From assembly GCA_024645025.1 (NCBI GenBank), contig JAHEGQ010000002.1, positions 1 through 43,457 of the forward strand: a stretch of 43,457 bases of DNA. Reading direction: 5' to 3'. This DNA is from Sphingomonadaceae bacterium (lineage in GTDB: Bacteria; Pseudomonadota; Alphaproteobacteria; Sphingomonadales; Sphingomonadaceae). How positions within the stretch are numbered: the stretch's first letter is position 1; each line of letters opens with the position of its first letter. The notes under the pieces are model-generated. The model had not been told where the DNA came from. It worked only from the letters and a program-made list of their open reading frames with translations, and made no database searches. The position numbers and the translations under genes are program-made. This document shows positions 1 to 9,095 of this stretch, in pieces.

Positions 1-840
1 CATGAACGCCAGCCAATCGGGCGCGATGATCGGCGCTGCAGCCTCACCCTTCCCATCCAGCAAAACCTTGCCGAACCGGCCCCAATCCTCCAGCGACATA
101 TAGAGGATGGACCCGCCAATTTGTGTGCCCGCCCCGTCGAAATCCAGAACGGCACTGGTAATGCCCGCCGGGTGGAACAACCGGTCTTCCGCAAAGCGGC
201 GATAGGCGGTGGCGCGTATTTTGGGATCATGGCTGTTGGTCAACTGGCGGGTGATGAGCTCTGCCAAGAGCAGCGACGTCATCGAACTATATTCAAACTT
301 GGTGCCGGGCGCGGCCTCCAGCGGCTTGGCCAGCGCAGCGGCTGCCATCGCCTGCGTGCCATCGACAAACAGGATGCGGTTGGTGTCCGACGCGTAGATC
401 GGGTCCCCGATTTCGGTGTGCGACAAGCCGGAGGCCATGTTGAGCATCTGGCGCAGCGTAATCTTGGCGCGCGGATCCCCCGGAGATTGCCATTCCTGAA
501 ACGGCACGGGTGCATCCAGCGTCAGCTTACCATCCGCCACCAATGCCCCAATTAAGACGGCTGTCACAGATTTGGCCATCGACCAGCTGATAAAGCGGTT
601 CCCATCGGAATAGCCGGGCGCATAACGTTTTTCGATCAGCTGGCCGTTGCGGATCAGCAGCGCGGCGCGGGTTTCTTCTGTTCCGGGTGCAAAAAGCGGG
701 TCCAAGGGCCGCGGACGCGGGGCAGCAGACGTCGCGACCGCCGATAGCAGCGCCAAGCCTAGGCCAAGCTTCCAGACCCGGCCGACAGCCTCCCTCGCCG
801 ATTTTCCAGCAGCCTGTGCGCTGCCACTTTTCTTTGCCAT
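1..840 (-). CDS. Serine hydrolase / beta-lactamase-fold protein (class C-like), C-terminus truncated by window edge
   Basis: Hand translation from ATG (complement 838-840): MAKKSGSAQAAGKSAREAVGRVWKLGLGLALLSAVATSAAPRPRPLDPLF...ALLIRNGQLIEKRYAPGYSDGNRFISWSMAKSVTAVLIGALVADGKLTLDAP. It has an SxxK motif (SMAK) and stays open to position 1. Confidence 0.85.
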   Translation of the reverse strand, partial: MAKKSGSAQAAGKSAREAVGRVWKLGLGLALLSAVATSAAPRPRPLDPLFAPGTEETRAALLIRNGQLIEKRYAPGYSDGNRFISWSMAKSVTAVLIGALVADGKLTLDAPVPFQEWQSPGDPRAKITLRQMLNMASGLSHTEIGDPIYASDTNRILFVDGTQAMAAAALAKPLEAAPGTKFEYSSMTSLLLAELITRQLTNSHDPKIRATAYRRFAEDRLFHPAGITSAVLDFDGAGTQIGGSILYMSLEDWGRFGKVLLDGKGEAAAPIIAPDWLAFM

Positions 841-864
841 GCGCCGAGCCTAAGCTGACGCGCT

Positions 865-1191
865 ATGAAAGCAAGTCGGTTCCTGCGCCCTGCGCCCCTC
901 ACCCTGTTGCTGGTGACTTTGCTGTTCGCGGCGGGCCTTTACGCGTGGCGGCAAAAGCCCTTGCTGGAATTGGGCGTTGGCTATGGTGCGCGGGTGGCCT
1001 GTGGTTGCCGCTATATCGGCAAGCGCAGCTTGGCAGATTGCCACAAGGATTTTGAACCGGGCATGGCGTTGATCCAATTGTCCGAAGATGCCGCGAACAA
1101 GTCCATTCGGGCCAGCGTGCCGCTGATCGCCAGCCGAACCGTCCGCTTTGATCCCATATTGGGCTGTCAGGCAGAACCGCTGCGCCGTTAG
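865..1191 (+). CDS. Small membrane-anchored or secreted cysteine-containing protein of unknown function
   Basis: 108 aa ORF with an N-terminal hydrophobic segment ([17 protein letters not shown]) and Cys residues in ACGCRY, DCHKD and GCQAE. It is divergent from the serine hydrolase. Confidence 0.6.
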   Translation: MKASRFLRPAPLTLLLVTLLFAAGLYAWRQKPLLELGVGYGARVACGCRYIGKRSLADCHKDFEPGMALIQLSEDAANKSIRASVPLIASRTVRFDPILGCQAEPLRR

Positions 1192-2297
1192 GCGGCGCTT
1201 GCGTCCATTGTGCGGCGGGTTTCTTCAATCCAGCCGCCGCCCATCACGCGATCGCCATCGTACAAAACGGCGGCCTGCCCCGGCGCAACGCCATATTCAG
1301 GCGCGTCAAATTCCAGCCAGTCGCCGCGCAAGGTGGCGGGCACGGGCTTTGCGAGCGAGCGGACCTTGGCCATCATCGGCACGTCTTGCGTCTTCCCCAA
1401 CCAATTGGGTGCGCTAATCCGGGCGGCAGAGACCGCCAGCGCCTGTTTTGGCCCGACCACAACCTGCTGCTTTTCCGGATCGAGCCGGACAACATAAAGC
1501 GGTTCGGCCAGGCCCCCGATTTCCAGACCGCGGCGCTGGCCCACTGTATAGTGGATCAGCCCGCGATGGCGGCCCAATTCGCGCCCGGCCATGTCAACAA
1601 TCGCGCCATCGGTTTCCGCCTCGGGCCGCACCTTGCGCACGACGGATGCATAATCGCCATTGGGGACAAAGCAGATGTCTTGACTGTCGGGCTTGGCGGC
1701 AACCGCAAGCCCCATCTCTTGCGCCAGGGCCCGCACCTCTGCCTTGGGGAGCCCCCCTAGGGGAAAGCGCAGATAGTCCAGTTGCTCTTGCGTTGTTGCA
1801 AACAGGAAATAGCTTTGGTCGCGCGCCGGATCTTGCGCGCGGTGAAGTTCGGCGCCCTCAGGCCCTTCAACGCGCCGCACATAGTGGCCCGTCGCCAGAC
1901 AATCCGCCCCCAGATCGCGAGCCAGCCGGAACAGGTCGGTAAACTTCACGCCCATGTTGCACCGGACACAGGGAATGGGCGTCCGACCGTTCATATAATC
2001 ATCGGCGAACTGGTCGATCACCGTGTTGCGGAACTGGCTTTCATGATCGAAGACATAATGCGCAATGCCCAGCCGGTCGCATACGGCCCGCGCATCGCGA
2101 ATGTCCCGGCCCGCGCAGCAACTCCCCGCGCGGTTCACGGCCTCACCATGATCATAAAGCTGCAGCGTGATGCCAATGGTTTCCGCCCCTGTCTGCGCGG
2201 CAAGGCCCGCCACCACCGACGAATCCACGCCGCCCGACATCGCCACCACGATGCGCCGCGCCTTGGCCGGACCGGAAAGCTGAAACAGATCAAACAT
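1188..2297 (-). CDS. mnmA: tRNA-specific 2-thiouridylase MnmA
   Basis: MFDLFQ...[21 protein letters not shown]-loop, [43 protein letters not shown]. Start set at 2297; the ORF track extends to 2555, but the extra N-terminus is not MnmA-like. Confidence 0.96.
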   Translation of the reverse strand: MFDLFQLSGPAKARRIVVAMSGGVDSSVVAGLAAQTGAETIGITLQLYDHGEAVNRAGSCCAGRDIRDARAVCDRLGIAHYVFDHESQFRNTVIDQFADDYMNGRTPIPCVRCNMGVKFTDLFRLARDLGADCLATGHYVRRVEGPEGAELHRAQDPARDQSYFLFATTQEQLDYLRFPLGGLPKAEVRALAQEMGLAVAAKPDSQDICFVPNGDYASVVRKVRPEAETDGAIVDMAGRELGRHRGLIHYTVGQRRGLEIGGLAEPLYVVRLDPEKQQVVVGPKQALAVSAARISAPNWLGKTQDVPMMAKVRSLAKPVPATLRGDWLEFDAPEYGVAPGQAAVLYDGDRVMGGGWIEETRRTMDASAA

Positions 2298-2386
2298 TGG
2301 CTGCGGCCATAGCGGCTTTGCTGGAATTTTGCAGTCCCAAAGCAGAATTAACCTTCTGTTTAGACCTTGCTGCAAACAGAAAGCCC

Positions 2387-2608
2387 ATGCCCCACCCTCC
2401 GATAGATCCGGACCCTTTGCTGGAAGCGGTCGATTTGCCCAGCCTTTTGGCGACAACAGCGGCCCGACAGGCGTTAACGCCCACTGCACAGATGCAGGCC
2501 CGGCTTGCTGGCCAAAGCAACACGGGAAACCCCCAAAAGGCTGAAAATCCGCCATCCAGTTTCAGCCGAAAGACCCTGAATCGGCTGAGCCAGAAAAATG
2601 CATACTAA
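2387..2608 (+). CDS. Possible small protein of unknown function
   Basis: In-frame ATG at 2387 gives [73 protein letters not shown]. It lies in the otherwise empty mnmA-sciP gap; there is no recognised family and the RBS is weak. Confidence 0.3.
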   Translation: MPHPPIDPDPLLEAVDLPSLLATTAARQALTPTAQMQARLAGQSNTGNPQKAENPPSSFSRKTLNRLSQKNAY

Positions 2609-2630
2609 CCAGCATTTAACCCTGCTGGTT
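2607..2630. repeat. Perfect 8-bp inverted repeat AACCAGCA-tttaaccc-TGCTGGTT
   Basis: Read directly; arms 2607-2614 and 2623-2630, loop 2615-2622. Confidence 0.8.
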
Positions 2631-2668
2631 TAGCGATCATTCAATCCTTCATGTTAGAGAGGGGCTCT

Positions 2669-2689
2669 CCGGTGCTTCTGGCGCACCGG
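2669..2689 (+). promoter_or_regulatory. Hairpin CCGGTGC-ttctggc-GCACCGG just upstream of sciP
   Basis: Perfect 7-bp arms 2669-2675 and 2683-2689, followed by ccAATTTTGAG and the sciP start at 2701/2707. Confidence 0.55.
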
Positions 2690-2706
2690 CCAATTTTGAG
2701 GTGTCG

Positions 2707-3006
2707 ATGATCGAAAACCAGAAAATTCGCCCATCGCAGGTGATCGGCCCATTGGGTGAGCCGCTGACCTTGGCGAACCTGCCGCCGCCCTCGACCCGGC
2801 GATGGGTCGTTCGGCGCAAGGCGCAAGTGGTCGCAGCCGTCAATGGTGGCCTGTTGACGATCGATGAAGTGTGTGCCCGATACGCCTTGACGCTGGAAGA
2901 ATTTTCCAGCTGGCAACGCGCGATCGATCGATCGGGGATGCCGGGCCTGCGCGTGACGCGCATCCAGCATTACAAAAGCCTCTATAAACGGCAGCAGCCC
3001 CTTTAA
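2707..3006 (+). CDS. sciP: DUF1153 family protein, CtrA inhibitor SciP
   Basis: MIENQKIRPSQVIGPLGEPLTLANLPPPSTRRWVVRRKAQVVAAVNGGLLTIDEVCARYALTLEEFSSWQRAIDRSGMPGLRVTRIQHYK matches the SciP/DUF1153 pattern. Confidence 0.92.
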   Translation: MIENQKIRPSQVIGPLGEPLTLANLPPPSTRRWVVRRKAQVVAAVNGGLLTIDEVCARYALTLEEFSSWQRAIDRSGMPGLRVTRIQHYKSLYKRQQPL

Positions 3007-3053
3007 GCACCACACCGATTGCACGCGCGTCTTGGCACGGTTAAGTCCGTGCT

Positions 3054-3308
3054 GTGACGAACTTTTTAATCATCTTGCTGCTGGGGGGCGCCATCGGGTG
3101 GGTCTTCACCGCATGGCGGCCAGATTTTGCCTCACGCGATGCTGTCACCAACATCCTTGTTGGTTTGACGGCCAGCATGGCAGGCGCCGTTGCCAGCCAA
3201 CCCAGCCTCTATTCCGGCCTGACCGGACAAACCTTTGCCTATAGCATTTCTGCAAGCCTGATTGCGCTGGGCGCTTTGGGACTGATCCGCCCACACACCC
3301 CGCGTTAA
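3054..3308 (+). CDS. Small integral membrane protein, GlsB/YeaQ/YmgE-like
   Basis: GTG start; MTNFLIILLLGGAIGWVFTAWRPDF...AVTNILVGLTASMAGAVASQ...SISASLIALGALGLIRP, three hydrophobic segments. Confidence 0.6.
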   Translation: MTNFLIILLLGGAIGWVFTAWRPDFASRDAVTNILVGLTASMAGAVASQPSLYSGLTGQTFAYSISASLIALGALGLIRPHTPR

Positions 3309-3314
3309 GCGGCG

Positions 3315-4061
3315 TTACCGCGGGCCAAGTTCAAAAACGGCTGATACAGAAATGCCGATTTCCTGTTCGCCGGGCAGGATCGCGGTTTTGGCGTCCGCCA
3401 AATTGCCTGCCGCACGCGCCATCAGCATCGGCGTTGGTGAGGGCGGGCTATCCCCAGTTTCACTGATGGATACGACGCGGCGCACCGCCAACCCCGTCAT
3501 CTGCGCATAAAGCGCGGCACGGTCCTGCAACTGACGCACGGCATCCCGGCGTGCATTGTCTTCCGCGGCCGCGCGATGCGCCACCTCAAAGCTGGGGCCG
3601 TTGATTTCATTCGCCCCCTGCTTTGCGAGAACATCCAAAACCGCGCCGCTTTTGGCGATGTCGCGGAACTGGACCGCAACCACGTTGCTGGCCTGATATC
3701 CGACAATCGCAGGCGGTACATTTTCAGCATAGCGATATTGGGGAGAAAGGCTGACCGATTGGGTCCGCAGATCCTTATCGGCAATCCCCGCCGCCCGCAG
3801 CGCGGCAACAACCTTTTCCATCCGGCTGGCATTGGCGCGCAGAGCGCCATTGGCGTCGGGCGCCTGCGTGACCACGCCCGCACTGACAACAACCAGATCG
3901 GGCACCACGCGCACCACACCACGCGCCTGAAGTTCCAGCCGCGTTCCGGCGGGTGGCACGGGCATCAGCGCCGGCGGCTGGGGCAGTGTTTGGGCCCATG
4001 CCGGCGCGGCCAGCAACAGCACCCCGGAAATCCCCGCCGTCACTTTTTGCATCCACATCCG
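3315..4061 (-). CDS. SIMPL domain-containing (DUF541) periplasmic protein
   Basis: Signal peptide (MWMQKVTAGISGVLLLAAPAWAQ), then LQARGVVRVVPDLVVVSAGVVTQAPDANGALRANASRMEKVVAALRAAGIADKDLRTQSVSLSPQYRY, a SIMPL signature. The exact start (ORF up to 4121) is uncertain. Confidence 0.88.
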   Translation of the reverse strand, partial: RMWMQKVTAGISGVLLLAAPAWAQTLPQPPALMPVPPAGTRLELQARGVVRVVPDLVVVSAGVVTQAPDANGALRANASRMEKVVAALRAAGIADKDLRTQSVSLSPQYRYAENVPPAIVGYQASNVVAVQFRDIAKSGAVLDVLAKQGANEINGPSFEVAHRAAAEDNARRDAVRQLQDRAALYAQMTGLAVRRVVSISETGDSPPSPTPMLMARAAGNLADAKTAILPGEQEIGISVSAVFELGPR

Positions 4062-4147
4062 CATTTCCTTTCTTGGTATCCGGCAACCCTTGTCAAACAG
4101 ATTGGCACGGACAGCCTGCATCGTTGATGAACATACTGCCGCCCGGC

Positions 4148-4423
4148 TCAGCCACGCGATCGATTTTGCGCAATGACGCGATACAGGATGAGCAACAGCA
4201 CCGACCCGATAACGGCGCCAATCAGGTTCGCCCCCTCATAGGGCGCATACCAGCCCATCGCATGGCCAAGAAACGTCATCAGCAAGGCCCCAGCCATCCC
4301 CAAAAGTATTGTGACAAAGAGACCACCCGGATCCTTTCCCGGCATCAGCAACTTACCCAATGCGCCAGCAATGCCCCCCAAGACGAGGATCGAAAGCCAC
4401 CCTGTTCCGCTAAAAATCATCAT
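4148..4423 (-). CDS. GlsB/YeaQ/YmgE family stress-response membrane protein
   Basis: MMIFSGTGWLSILVLGGIAGALGKLLMPGKDPGGLFVTILLGMAGALLMTFLGHAMGWYAPYEGANLIGAVIGSVLLLILYRVI. Start reassigned from the 177 aa ORF. Confidence 0.88.
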   Translation of the reverse strand: MMIFSGTGWLSILVLGGIAGALGKLLMPGKDPGGLFVTILLGMAGALLMTFLGHAMGWYAPYEGANLIGAVIGSVLLLILYRVIAQNRSRG

Positions 4424-4587
4424 GATCCGACTTCCTGCTTGGTTGCTAAGGATCAGAGCATCGCACGCTCTTGCGCCGTCTGCAAAGCCTAACCGAAAAG
4501 TTGAGATTGACCCTTGTTGTGCTTGCAGAAAAAGGGGTCCTGCTCCAAATAAGCCGTGCGACATGGGGATGGCGCGTCGCAAACAGC

Positions 4588-4614
4588 TTGTGCCGGGTGA
4601 CCTATTTATATAAT
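4588..4614 (+). promoter_or_regulatory. Candidate sigma70-type promoter of the RND operon
   Basis: TTGTGC (4588-4593), 15-nt spacer, perfect TATAAT (4609-4614), about 50 nt before the adaptor ATG at 4666. Confidence 0.4.
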
Positions 4615-4665
4615 ACACCCTGTGCTTACCCCAGATCCTGCCGAGTCCGGCCGAAAGCGGATAGA

Positions 4666-5841
4666 ATGAACGTCGAAACAAATTTTGCGCACCAAGCGGA
4701 GGCGCTTGAATCCGATTTTGCGGCAGAAGGACGCGCGCGTCGGCGCAAGATCGTCCTGATTGCGCTGAGCGTGGTTGTGGTGCTGGGCGTTATTGCCGCG
4801 CGTTTTATGGGCGGCAGCGGTCCCGCGGACACCGCCGCGGGGGCAAAACAAGCCCCGCGCGTGACGGTTGTCGTCCCCGGACTTAAGGATGTTGAAAGCG
4901 CGGTCAGCGCGACCGGATCTCTGGCGGCACGGCGCGAAATGCCGGTCGGCGCGGTGGGCGAAGGCGGCATGGTGACGCGCGTCCTGGTCGATGCGGGCGA
5001 TTGGGTGCGCGCTGGGCAAATTCTGGCGACGGTCGATCGTCAGGTGCAATCGCAACAATCTGCTTCGCTGAACGCGCAGATCCGGGTTGCGGAAGCCGAT
5101 GCCCGGTTGGCCCAGAACGAACTGGAACGCGCCAAGTCTCTGGCAGAACGCGGCTTTATTTCAAAGGCCGATATTGATCGCAAGACGGCGCAGCGCGACG
5201 CTGCTGCAGCGCGCCTGAATGTGGCGCGGGCGCAATATCGCGAAAGCTCCGCCCGTATTGGCCGGTTGGATATTCGCGCGCCCGCATCCGGCCTGTTGCT
5301 CGCCCGCAATGTAGAGCCGGGCCAAGTAGTCGGCGGCGGCAGCGGCGTCCTGTTCCGCATCGCCCAGGGTGGCGAAATGGAAATGCGCGCCATGCTGGCG
5401 GAGGCCGATTTGGCCAAATTGGCCGTCGGCCGCACGGCAACTGTGACGCCGGTTGGGACGACAACCAGCTTTGACGGGAAAATCTGGCAACTGCCCCCTG
5501 TGATTGATCCAGCGACCCGTCAGGGCGCGGTGCGGATCGCTTTGCCCTATAACCCGGCCATCCGGCCCGGCGGCTTTGCCAGCGCCTCGCTCAATTCCGG
5601 TCGCGCCCGCGCGCCGTTGCTGCCCGAAACAGCGGTTCAAAGCGACGAGAAGGGCAATTACGTCTTCATCGTTGGCCCGAATAACAAGGTCATCCGTCAA
5701 CCGGTCAAGGTTGGCGATGTGTCCGATAGTGGGATTACGGTGCTGAGCGGACTGACTGGGTCAGAGCGGGTTGTGCTGTCGGCTGGCGCCTTCTTGAATG
5801 AAGGCGAAACCGTTATCCCTGTCCGCAAAACCTCCAACTAA
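4666..5841 (+). CDS. RND efflux periplasmic adaptor subunit (HlyD/AcrA family)
   Basis: MNVETNFAHQAEALESDFAAEGRARRRKIVLIALSVVVVLG...GAVGEGGMVTRVLVDAGDWVRAGQILATVDRQVQSQQSASLNAQI; directly upstream of the RND permease. Confidence 0.93.
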   Translation: MNVETNFAHQAEALESDFAAEGRARRRKIVLIALSVVVVLGVIAARFMGGSGPADTAAGAKQAPRVTVVVPGLKDVESAVSATGSLAARREMPVGAVGEGGMVTRVLVDAGDWVRAGQILATVDRQVQSQQSASLNAQIRVAEADARLAQNELERAKSLAERGFISKADIDRKTAQRDAAAARLNVARAQYRESSARIGRLDIRAPASGLLLARNVEPGQVVGGGSGVLFRIAQGGEMEMRAMLAEADLAKLAVGRTATVTPVGTTTSFDGKIWQLPPVIDPATRQGAVRIALPYNPAIRPGGFASASLNSGRARAPLLPETAVQSDEKGNYVFIVGPNNKVIRQPVKVGDVSDSGITVLSGLTGSERVVLSAGAFLNEGETVIPVRKTSN

Positions 5842-5851
5842 GGCGCGGACC

Positions 5852-8800
5852 ATGAACTTCCGGAATATTTCGGCCTGGTGCATTCGCAACCCGGTGCCGC
5901 CGATCGTCCTGTTTATCGCGCTGCTTTTGGCGGGAATTATCGCGTTCAATCGCATGGACGTGAACAACAATCCGGATATCGAATTTCCCGGCGCGCAAGT
6001 CATCATCAGCCAGCCAGGGGCCGCCCCGACCGAGTTGGAAAAACAGGTCACGCAGATCGTTGAGGCCTCGCTGCGGTCGATCAACGGCGTGGACGAGATC
6101 AACTCCACCGTGCGCGAAGGCACGTCGATGACCTTTGTCCAGTTCCAGCTGGGCACCGATATTGACCGCGGCGTCAACGACATTCGCGACGCCTTGACCA
6201 AGGTCAGAAGCGACCTGCCCGATGGCATTTTGGAACCGCAGGTCAACCGCGTCGACACAACAGGCGAACCGATTGCCTATATCTCGGCAGAAGCGGTCGA
6301 TATGTCGCTGGAACAGCTCAGCTGGTATGTCGACGATGTCGTCGTGAAGCGACTGCAAGGTATTGCCGGCATTGCCGCTGTCAGCCGGTCCGGCGGGGTG
6401 AGCCGCGAAATCCGTGTGATCCTTGACCCGGTCAAGCTGCAAGCGCTGGGCATCACCGCGGCGCAGGTGAACAGCCAATTGCGCCAAAGCAACATAAACG
6501 CCGCCGGTGGCCGCACAGAAATTGCCGGGGCGGAACAGTCGGTGCGTGTTTTGGGGAATGCGCGCAACGCCTATGCCTTGGGCGAAACCAATATCGCGCT
6601 GGGCGGCGGGCGCTTTGTAAAGCTGTCTGCCATTGCCGATGTGCGCGACCTTTATGGTGAGCAGCGCACGCTTTCGACGATGAACGGGCGGCAGGTGCTG
6701 AGCTTTTCCATCCAACGCGCCAAGGGCGCCTCGGATGTAAAAGTCTATGACGCGGTGTGGAAGGAACTGGCAAAGATCCAGAAGGAAAATCCCAAGATCC
6801 ATTTCACCGAGCTTTATACCACCGTGGATTATACCAAGGCGCAGTATGAATCGTCGTTATCGTCGATGATCGAGGGCGCTATTCTGGCGGTGCTGGTGGT
6901 GTGGCTGTTCCTGCGGGATCGGCGCGCGACGATTATCTCGGCCATTGCCATCCCCCTGTCTGCCATCCCAACCTTCTGGTTCATGGAATTGTTGGGCTTC
7001 AGCCTCAACGGCATTTCCATGCTGGCGCTCAGCCTTGTGGCGGGCGTCTTGGTGGATGATGCGATCGTGGAGATCGAAAATATTGTGCGCCATATGCGTA
7101 TGGGCAAATCCGCCTATCAGGCATCGATCGATGCCGCGGATGAAATTGGCCTTGCGGTGGTGGCAACGACCTTCTCGATTGTCGCCGTGTTCATGCCCGT
7201 CGGCATGATGCCGGGCGTCTCTGGCCAATTCTTCAAGAATTTCGGATTTACGGTTGTGGCCGCCGTGCTGCTGTCGCTGGCCGTCGCGCGGATGATCACG
7301 CCGATGATCGCTGCCTATTTCCTGAAGGCCCATGGCGAAGAAAAGCATGGCGAAGGCCCATTGATGGATCGCTATATGCAGATCTTGCGCTGGACCTTGG
7401 TCAACCGTCGCTGGGTTGTTGTTGGTGGCTTTGGCGCGTTGGTGATGACGGTTGTCATGGTGTCGATGCTGCCCTTCCAGTTCCAGCCGACAATGAATTT
7501 CGACTATGCGCAAATCCGGGTCGAAATGGTGCCGGGCACCACCTTGAAGCAAACCGAGGCTGTCGCCCAAGGCATTCAAGACCAGTTGAAGCGCGAGGCG
7601 CCCGAGGTCATTGCCGCCTTTGCCGATATTGATCCGGCGCGCGCCAATATTTATCTCCGCCTCAATGCCGATCGCGACATGACATCGGACGAGTTCCAGA
7701 AAAAATGGAGCAAGAAGTTTACCGAAATCGCGGACGCCCGCGTGACTTTCCAATCCCAGACCGGCGGCTTTTCTGGACGCGACATTACCATCACCTTGGG
7801 CGGAAGTGACCCGGCCCTGCTGCAAAGCACGGCGCAATTGGTGGCAGAACAGATGCGGGGGCTGAAGGAAATCACAGCGCCACGCATAGGCGGCGATATG
7901 CTGCGCCCGGAAATCACGATCAAGCCGCGGGCAGACCTTGCCGCCAGCTTGGGCGTGACGACGGCCGCGCTATCGCAAACGATCCGCATCGCAACCATTG
8001 GCGACATTGATCAGAACAGCGCCAAATTCTCGCTGTCGGATCGTCAGGTCCCGATCCGGGTGTCCTTGTCCGAAGAGTCGCGGCGTAACCTGTCCACGCT
8101 AGAAAACCTGCCGGTGCCCACCGCGACGGGCGGCTCTGTCCCTTTGAAGACTGTGGCCCAAATCTCGTTCGGCGCCGGCCCCACGACGATCCAGCGGTCC
8201 AACCAGAGCCGCCGGATTTCCATCGGCGCGGACTATGCGGTTGACCCCAAGACGGGCAAGCCCTTTGTCAACAGCCAGGCTATGGCCGCGATCAACGGCT
8301 TGCCTGCCATGAAGGACTTGCCTCAGGGCGTGACTCGCCTGACGCTGGGCGACGCCCGCTGGCAGCAGGAAATGGTGAGCAACTTCCTGATTGCGTGTCT
8401 GACGGGCATCGCCGCGGTCTTTGCCGTGCTGGTGCTCTTGTATCATCGCTTCGTGCCGCCACTCGTCAACATGGGCTCTTTGTTGCTGGCCCCCTTGGGC
8501 GGGCTAATTGCGTTGAAGATTGTTGGCTTTGCGATTTCCATGCCCGTGCTGATCGGCATCTTGATGCTGTTTGGCATCGTCGCCAAAAACTCGATCCTGC
8601 TGATCGATTTCGCGCTGGAAGAAATGAACAAGGGCGTGCCCCGCTTTGAAGCGATTATGGATGCAGGCCACAAACGTGCCCAGCCAATCGTCATGACCAC
8701 GGTTGCCATGGTTGCCGGCATGGTCCCAACAGCGCTGGCGCTGACCGGCGACGGATCCTTTGCCCAGCCCATGGGTGTGACGGTGATCGGGGGGCTGATC

Positions 8801-9016
8801 GTGTCCACCTTCCTGACCCTTTTGATCGTCCCGGCCAGCTTCAGTCTTGCCGTTGGCTTTGAAGCGCGGATCGGGCCTTGGCTGCGCCATCACCTGACAA
8901 CCAGTGGCCATGCGACCGCCGATGGCTCGCCGCCGCGTCTGCTGCCAGACCGGTTCCTGGCACGGCTTAAGGCGCGGCTGTTGCGGCGGGACCTGAGCCC
9001 GGAAGCGGCGGAGTAA
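5852..9016 (+). CDS. RND multidrug efflux permease (AcrB/MdtB/HAE-1 type)
   Basis: About 1054 aa; [99 protein letters not shown]. Confidence 0.96.
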   Translation: MNFRNISAWCIRNPVPPIVLFIALLLAGIIAFNRMDVNNNPDIEFPGAQVIISQPGAAPTELEKQVTQIVEASLRSINGVDEINSTVREGTSMTFVQFQLGTDIDRGVNDIRDALTKVRSDLPDGILEPQVNRVDTTGEPIAYISAEAVDMSLEQLSWYVDDVVVKRLQGIAGIAAVSRSGGVSREIRVILDPVKLQALGITAAQVNSQLRQSNINAAGGRTEIAGAEQSVRVLGNARNAYALGETNIALGGGRFVKLSAIADVRDLYGEQRTLSTMNGRQVLSFSIQRAKGASDVKVYDAVWKELAKIQKENPKIHFTELYTTVDYTKAQYESSLSSMIEGAILAVLVVWLFLRDRRATIISAIAIPLSAIPTFWFMELLGFSLNGISMLALSLVAGVLVDDAIVEIENIVRHMRMGKSAYQASIDAADEIGLAVVATTFSIVAVFMPVGMMPGVSGQFFKNFGFTVVAAVLLSLAVARMITPMIAAYFLKAHGEEKHGEGPLMDRYMQILRWTLVNRRWVVVGGFGALVMTVVMVSMLPFQFQPTMNFDYAQIRVEMVPGTTLKQTEAVAQGIQDQLKREAPEVIAAFADIDPARANIYLRLNADRDMTSDEFQKKWSKKFTEIADARVTFQSQTGGFSGRDITITLGGSDPALLQSTAQLVAEQMRGLKEITAPRIGGDMLRPEITIKPRADLAASLGVTTAALSQTIRIATIGDIDQNSAKFSLSDRQVPIRVSLSEESRRNLSTLENLPVPTATGGSVPLKTVAQISFGAGPTTIQRSNQSRRISIGADYAVDPKTGKPFVNSQAMAAINGLPAMKDLPQGVTRLTLGDARWQQEMVSNFLIACLTGIAAVFAVLVLLYHRFVPPLVNMGSLLLAPLGGLIALKIVGFAISMPVLIGILMLFGIVAKNSILLIDFALEEMNKGVPRFEAIMDAGHKRAQPIVMTTVAMVAGMVPTALALTGDGSFAQPMGVTVIGGLIVSTFLTLLIVPASFSLAVGFEARIGPWLRHHLTTSGHATADGSPPRLLPDRFLARLKARLLRRDLSPEAAE

Positions 9017-9095
9017 CCCCATAGCCCGACCCGCAGCACGCTTTCTTGCGCGACCGCGCCCCGGCACGCCCTTTGGCGCCAACGAGGCGGTGCGC

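Noticed and set aside
2298-2555. N-terminal extension of MnmA in the ORF track
   Set aside because: MnmA homology begins at MFDLFQ...[10 protein letters not shown]; the extra 86 residues are low-complexity and overlap the regulatory gap.
3034-3052. Possible sigma54 promoter (TTGGCACGG...GTGC)
   Set aside because: The GG-to-GC spacing does not match the -24/-12 requirement; the sequence is better described as a hairpin.
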